Position numbers and translations under genes: made by a program. 64,000 bases of DNA from Limimaricola soesokkakensis (GTDB lineage: Bacteria > Pseudomonadota > Alphaproteobacteria > Rhodobacterales > Rhodobacteraceae), in assembly GCF_900172345.1 (NCBI RefSeq), contig NZ_FWFY01000012.1, positions 55,435 through 119,434 on the forward strand, read 5' to 3'. Below are positions 62,147 through 64,000 of the stretch, piece after piece (position 1 is the stretch's first letter; each line of letters opens with the position of its first letter). Under the pieces are notes generated by a model. That model worked only from the letters and a program-made list of their open reading frames with translations, was not told the DNA's origin and did not search any database.

Positions 62147-63172
62147 TCAGACACCGTGATAGTCGCGGTACCACTCCACGAAGCGCGCCACGCCAAACGC
62201 AACGGGGGTCGAGGGGGCATAGCCGGTCAGCTCGCCGATCAGCCGCGTATCGGCCCATGTGGCGGGCACGTCCCCCGGCTGCATGTCGAGAAAGCGCTTG
62301 ATCGCCGTCCGCCCCAGCGCCGCCTCGATCGCTTCGACGAACTCCATCAGCGGCACCGGCGCGCCGTTGCCGATATTCACCACCCGGAAGGGGGCGACCG
62401 CGGAGAGGCTGTCGCCCTCGCGCGGGCCCTCGGGTCCGGGCCGGGCCGGGATCGCATCGGCAAGATGGCGGATCCCCTCGACCAGGTCGTCGATATAGGT
62501 GAAGTCGCGCTTCATGTCGCCGTGGTTGTAGATGTCGATGGGCGTGTCCTCGAGGATCGCCCGGGTGAACTTGAACAGCGCCATGTCCGGCCGGCCCCAA
62601 GGCCCGTACACGGTAAAGAAGCGGAACATGGTGATTGGCAGGTCGTAGAGATGCGCGTAGGAATGCGCCATCGCCTCGCCCGCCTTCTTGGTGGCGGCGT
62701 AGAAGGACATCTGCGTGTCGGCCTTGGCCGTCTCGCGATAGGGCATCTCGGTATTGGCCCCGTAGACCGAACTGGTCGAGGCGAACAGCATATGCGCTGG
62801 CGGGTGCGCCCGCGCCGCCTCCAAAAGCTCGAAGCCGCCCTGCAGGTTCGCCTCCAGATAGGAGCGCGGTTGCTCGATCGAGTAGCGCACACCCGCCTGC
62901 GCCGCGAGATGGACCACGAGGCTGGGCCGGTTCTCCTCGAACAGCCGCATCAGCCGGCCGGGGTCTTCGATCTTGCCGATCTCGGCGCTGAACGCGTTGT
63001 GGCGCGCCAGCCGGTCGTGGCGCGCCTGCTTGAGCGCGACGCTGTAATAGTCGTTCAGGGAGTCGAGCCCGACCACCCTGTAGCCATCCGCGATCAGCCG
63101 CTCGCAGACATGCATCCCGATGAATCCGGCCGAGCCGGTGACGAGTGCGACGGGAAGCTCGGTCTCGGTCAT
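62147..63172 (-). CDS. UDP-glucuronate 4-epimerase-like NAD-dependent epimerase
   Basis: 341 aa from the ATG at 63172 (MTETELPVALVTGSAGFIG). The SDR extended class: GSAGFIG (14-20) for NAD, GLDSLNDYYSVALKQAR, STSSVYGAN for the catalytic Ser and YAATKKAGE for the Tyr-Lys pair, then FFTVYGPWGRPDMALFKFT. The sequence after the TVYGPWGRPDMA motif matches the UDP-GlcA C4-epimerase branch (Cap1J/LpsL). It would supply UDP-galacturonate for LPS or exopolysaccharide. No glycosyltransferase is adjacent. Confidence 0.9.
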   Translation of the reverse strand: MTETELPVALVTGSAGFIGMHVCERLIADGYRVVGLDSLNDYYSVALKQARHDRLARHNAFSAEIGKIEDPGRLMRLFEENRPSLVVHLAAQAGVRYSIEQPRSYLEANLQGGFELLEAARAHPPAHMLFASTSSVYGANTEMPYRETAKADTQMSFYAATKKAGEAMAHSYAHLYDLPITMFRFFTVYGPWGRPDMALFKFTRAILEDTPIDIYNHGDMKRDFTYIDDLVEGIRHLADAIPARPGPEGPREGDSLSAVAPFRVVNIGNGAPVPLMEFVEAIEAALGRTAIKRFLDMQPGDVPATWADTRLIGELTGYAPSTPVAFGVARFVEWYRDYHGV

Positions 63173-63897
63173 GGCAGGCCCGGATCTGTTGCGTAGAGGT
63201 TCAGAAGCCGAGGCAAAGTGGACGCGAGCGCCCCGATTGGCAAGCCGCACGTTGCTGGAGGGCGGGTTCCCGGGTCCCGGTTGGGTTCGGTGACCGGCCC
63301 ATGAGCGAGCCGGTAGCTGTCAGATGATTCGTTCAGCCACCGGTCAACGCGCAGGCGCGGGGGAGTTCGCGGACCGGATTCGCGCGATTTGGGAACAATC
63401 CCACTCTGCAAATCACATTTCGCGTCCCCGGTCATTTAATTCCCCTGAAGAGACACGAGCCAAAGATTGGACTTTCGAAATGTAACGGTGGCATCCATTC
63501 AGGTGGTTCGCCAATCAGCATTTTCCACCATAGGAAGAGTAAACGACGACAACCTGAGGCATATCTATTGCCGATCTGCCACCCCTCGCGGAATAGTTAT
63601 AATGTTGCTTTTTGGATAGTGCTTTTGTAATAAATATCAAGTTTCGCGCGGAGTTCGGTTCTGTGGCGAAAATATGTTTGTGCCGTGGCCTAGGGTTGTT
63701 AACGTTAAGCCAGAGGTATGAGGAGCAGCCGATTTCCGGGCGCGTTTGCCGGGGGAGATCGGGGGGAAGGACCGGGGCACCGCCCGTTTTCAGCGACGCC
63801 CATCTTATGCCCCAACCCGCTCCTCAGGACGAGATTGATTGCCGAGGCGCGTGTTCTTGCGTTTCGCCACATTTTTTAACGAGTGTTTCGAAGGGTA
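63173..63897 (+). promoter_or_regulatory. 725-bp AT-richer intergenic region
   Basis: GC falls clearly below the window's level from about 63400 to 63700. It has TATAAT at 63598-63603 (no well-spaced -35 seen), a 10-bp palindrome TTAACGTTAA at 63699-63708 and poly-T stretches. I see no supported gene on either strand. It looks like the leader of the gene that begins at about 63898, which would then have a long regulated upstream region. Confidence 0.5.
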
Positions 63898-64000
63898 ATG
63901 GTCGTGGCTGTTTCCAACAACTTTTCTGCCAGCTCGCTTGATTTCAACGGTTTCGGCGGTCTTTCCCAACCCACCGCGCTGGTGTGGGGGGCGGATGGGC
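63898..64000 (+). CDS. Unidentified gene, N-terminus only
   Basis: The frame opens at the ATG at 63898, or at a GTG at 63904 (eight bases after GAAGGG), and continues past the window end: VSNNFSASSLDFNGFGGLSQ then PTALVWGADG. No signal peptide is seen. Ser- and Asn-rich, Gly-containing starts behind long AT-rich leaders are common for type I-secreted RTX-type proteins in this group, but 34 codons are too few to decide. Confidence 0.5.
   Translation, partial: MVVAVSNNFSASSLDFNGFGGLSQPTALVWGADG

Noticed and set aside
1..64000. tRNA, rRNA, CRISPR arrays, insertion sequences or integrases
   Set aside because: I looked for tRNA-like CCA/TTCGA segments, repeat-spacer arrays, terminal inverted repeats and transposase motifs and saw none I could support.

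Overview
The window is high-GC alphaproteobacterial DNA. The family set points to Rhodobacteraceae: three DUF1127 proteins, a ScfR/RamB-type regulator, a urea ABC transporter beside urease, GguC/AraD1, a DUF2793 protein, and a type of L-threonine dehydrogenase I recall from that family. The first 1.25 kb is the end of a parA gene and a complete parB. Three identical 18-bp palindromes lie in and just after parB and fit the RepABC-type centromere pattern GTT-N4-GC-N4-AAC. The window therefore probably starts beside the partition locus of a chromid or megaplasmid. No replication initiator is visible, so the replicon class is an inference.

Layout. 1-1.25 kb: parAB and parS. 1.3-8 kb: DUF2934 protein, queF, phosphohexomutase, an LprI-type secreted protein, a YdjM-like membrane protein, an orphan OPX polysaccharide export lipoprotein and a frameshifted DUF2793 gene. 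8-12.9 kb: urate hydroxylase puuD, a Phd/VapC-type toxin-antitoxin pair, ornithine cyclodeaminase with a divergent Lrp-type regulator, and a thiolase. 13-15.3 kb: small secreted or low-complexity proteins. 15.4-20.2 kb: isocitrate lyase, a malate-synthase-like gene and a divergent ScfR/RamB-type regulator. 20.3-24.7 kb: TPP riboswitch and thiDOSGEF. 24.8-27 kb: kbl-tdh threonine degradation. 27-31.2 kb: DUF1127 genes, secreted small proteins, an SDR and a LuxR-family solo. 31.3-36.4 kb: a GT2 synthase and membrane-fusion pair resembling bgsBA (mixed-linkage beta-glucan), with an outer-membrane protein and a Cache-HAMP sensor that has no output domain. 36.7-42.9 kb: LysR regulator and an oxidative arabinose/galactose-type operon. 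43-48.2 kb: GNAT, MFS, MscS and DUF1127. 48.2-53.8 kb: urease operon ureD-A-x-B-(LprI pseudogene)-C-E-F-G on the minus strand. 54.1-60.1 kb: divergent urtABCDE. 60.1-64 kb: DUF2252, GNAT, a UDP-glucuronate 4-epimerase-like gene, an AT-richer intergenic stretch and the start of an unidentified gene.

How the genes work together. PuuD (urate oxidation), the Urt importer and urease form a nitrogen-scavenging theme that ends in ammonia. Kbl/Tdh yield acetyl-CoA and glycine, the ace genes handle C2 units, and the arabinose operon ends in 2-oxoglutarate. The points most worth a second look are the parS sites inside parB, the bgsBA-like exopolysaccharide cluster with its sensor, a malate-synthase homologue lacking a metal ligand, a nonsense-mutated gene inside the urease operon, nested inverted repeats between the urease and urea-transport operons, and a small unlisted membrane-peptide gene between ureA and ureB. 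I see no tRNA, rRNA, CRISPR array or insertion sequence.
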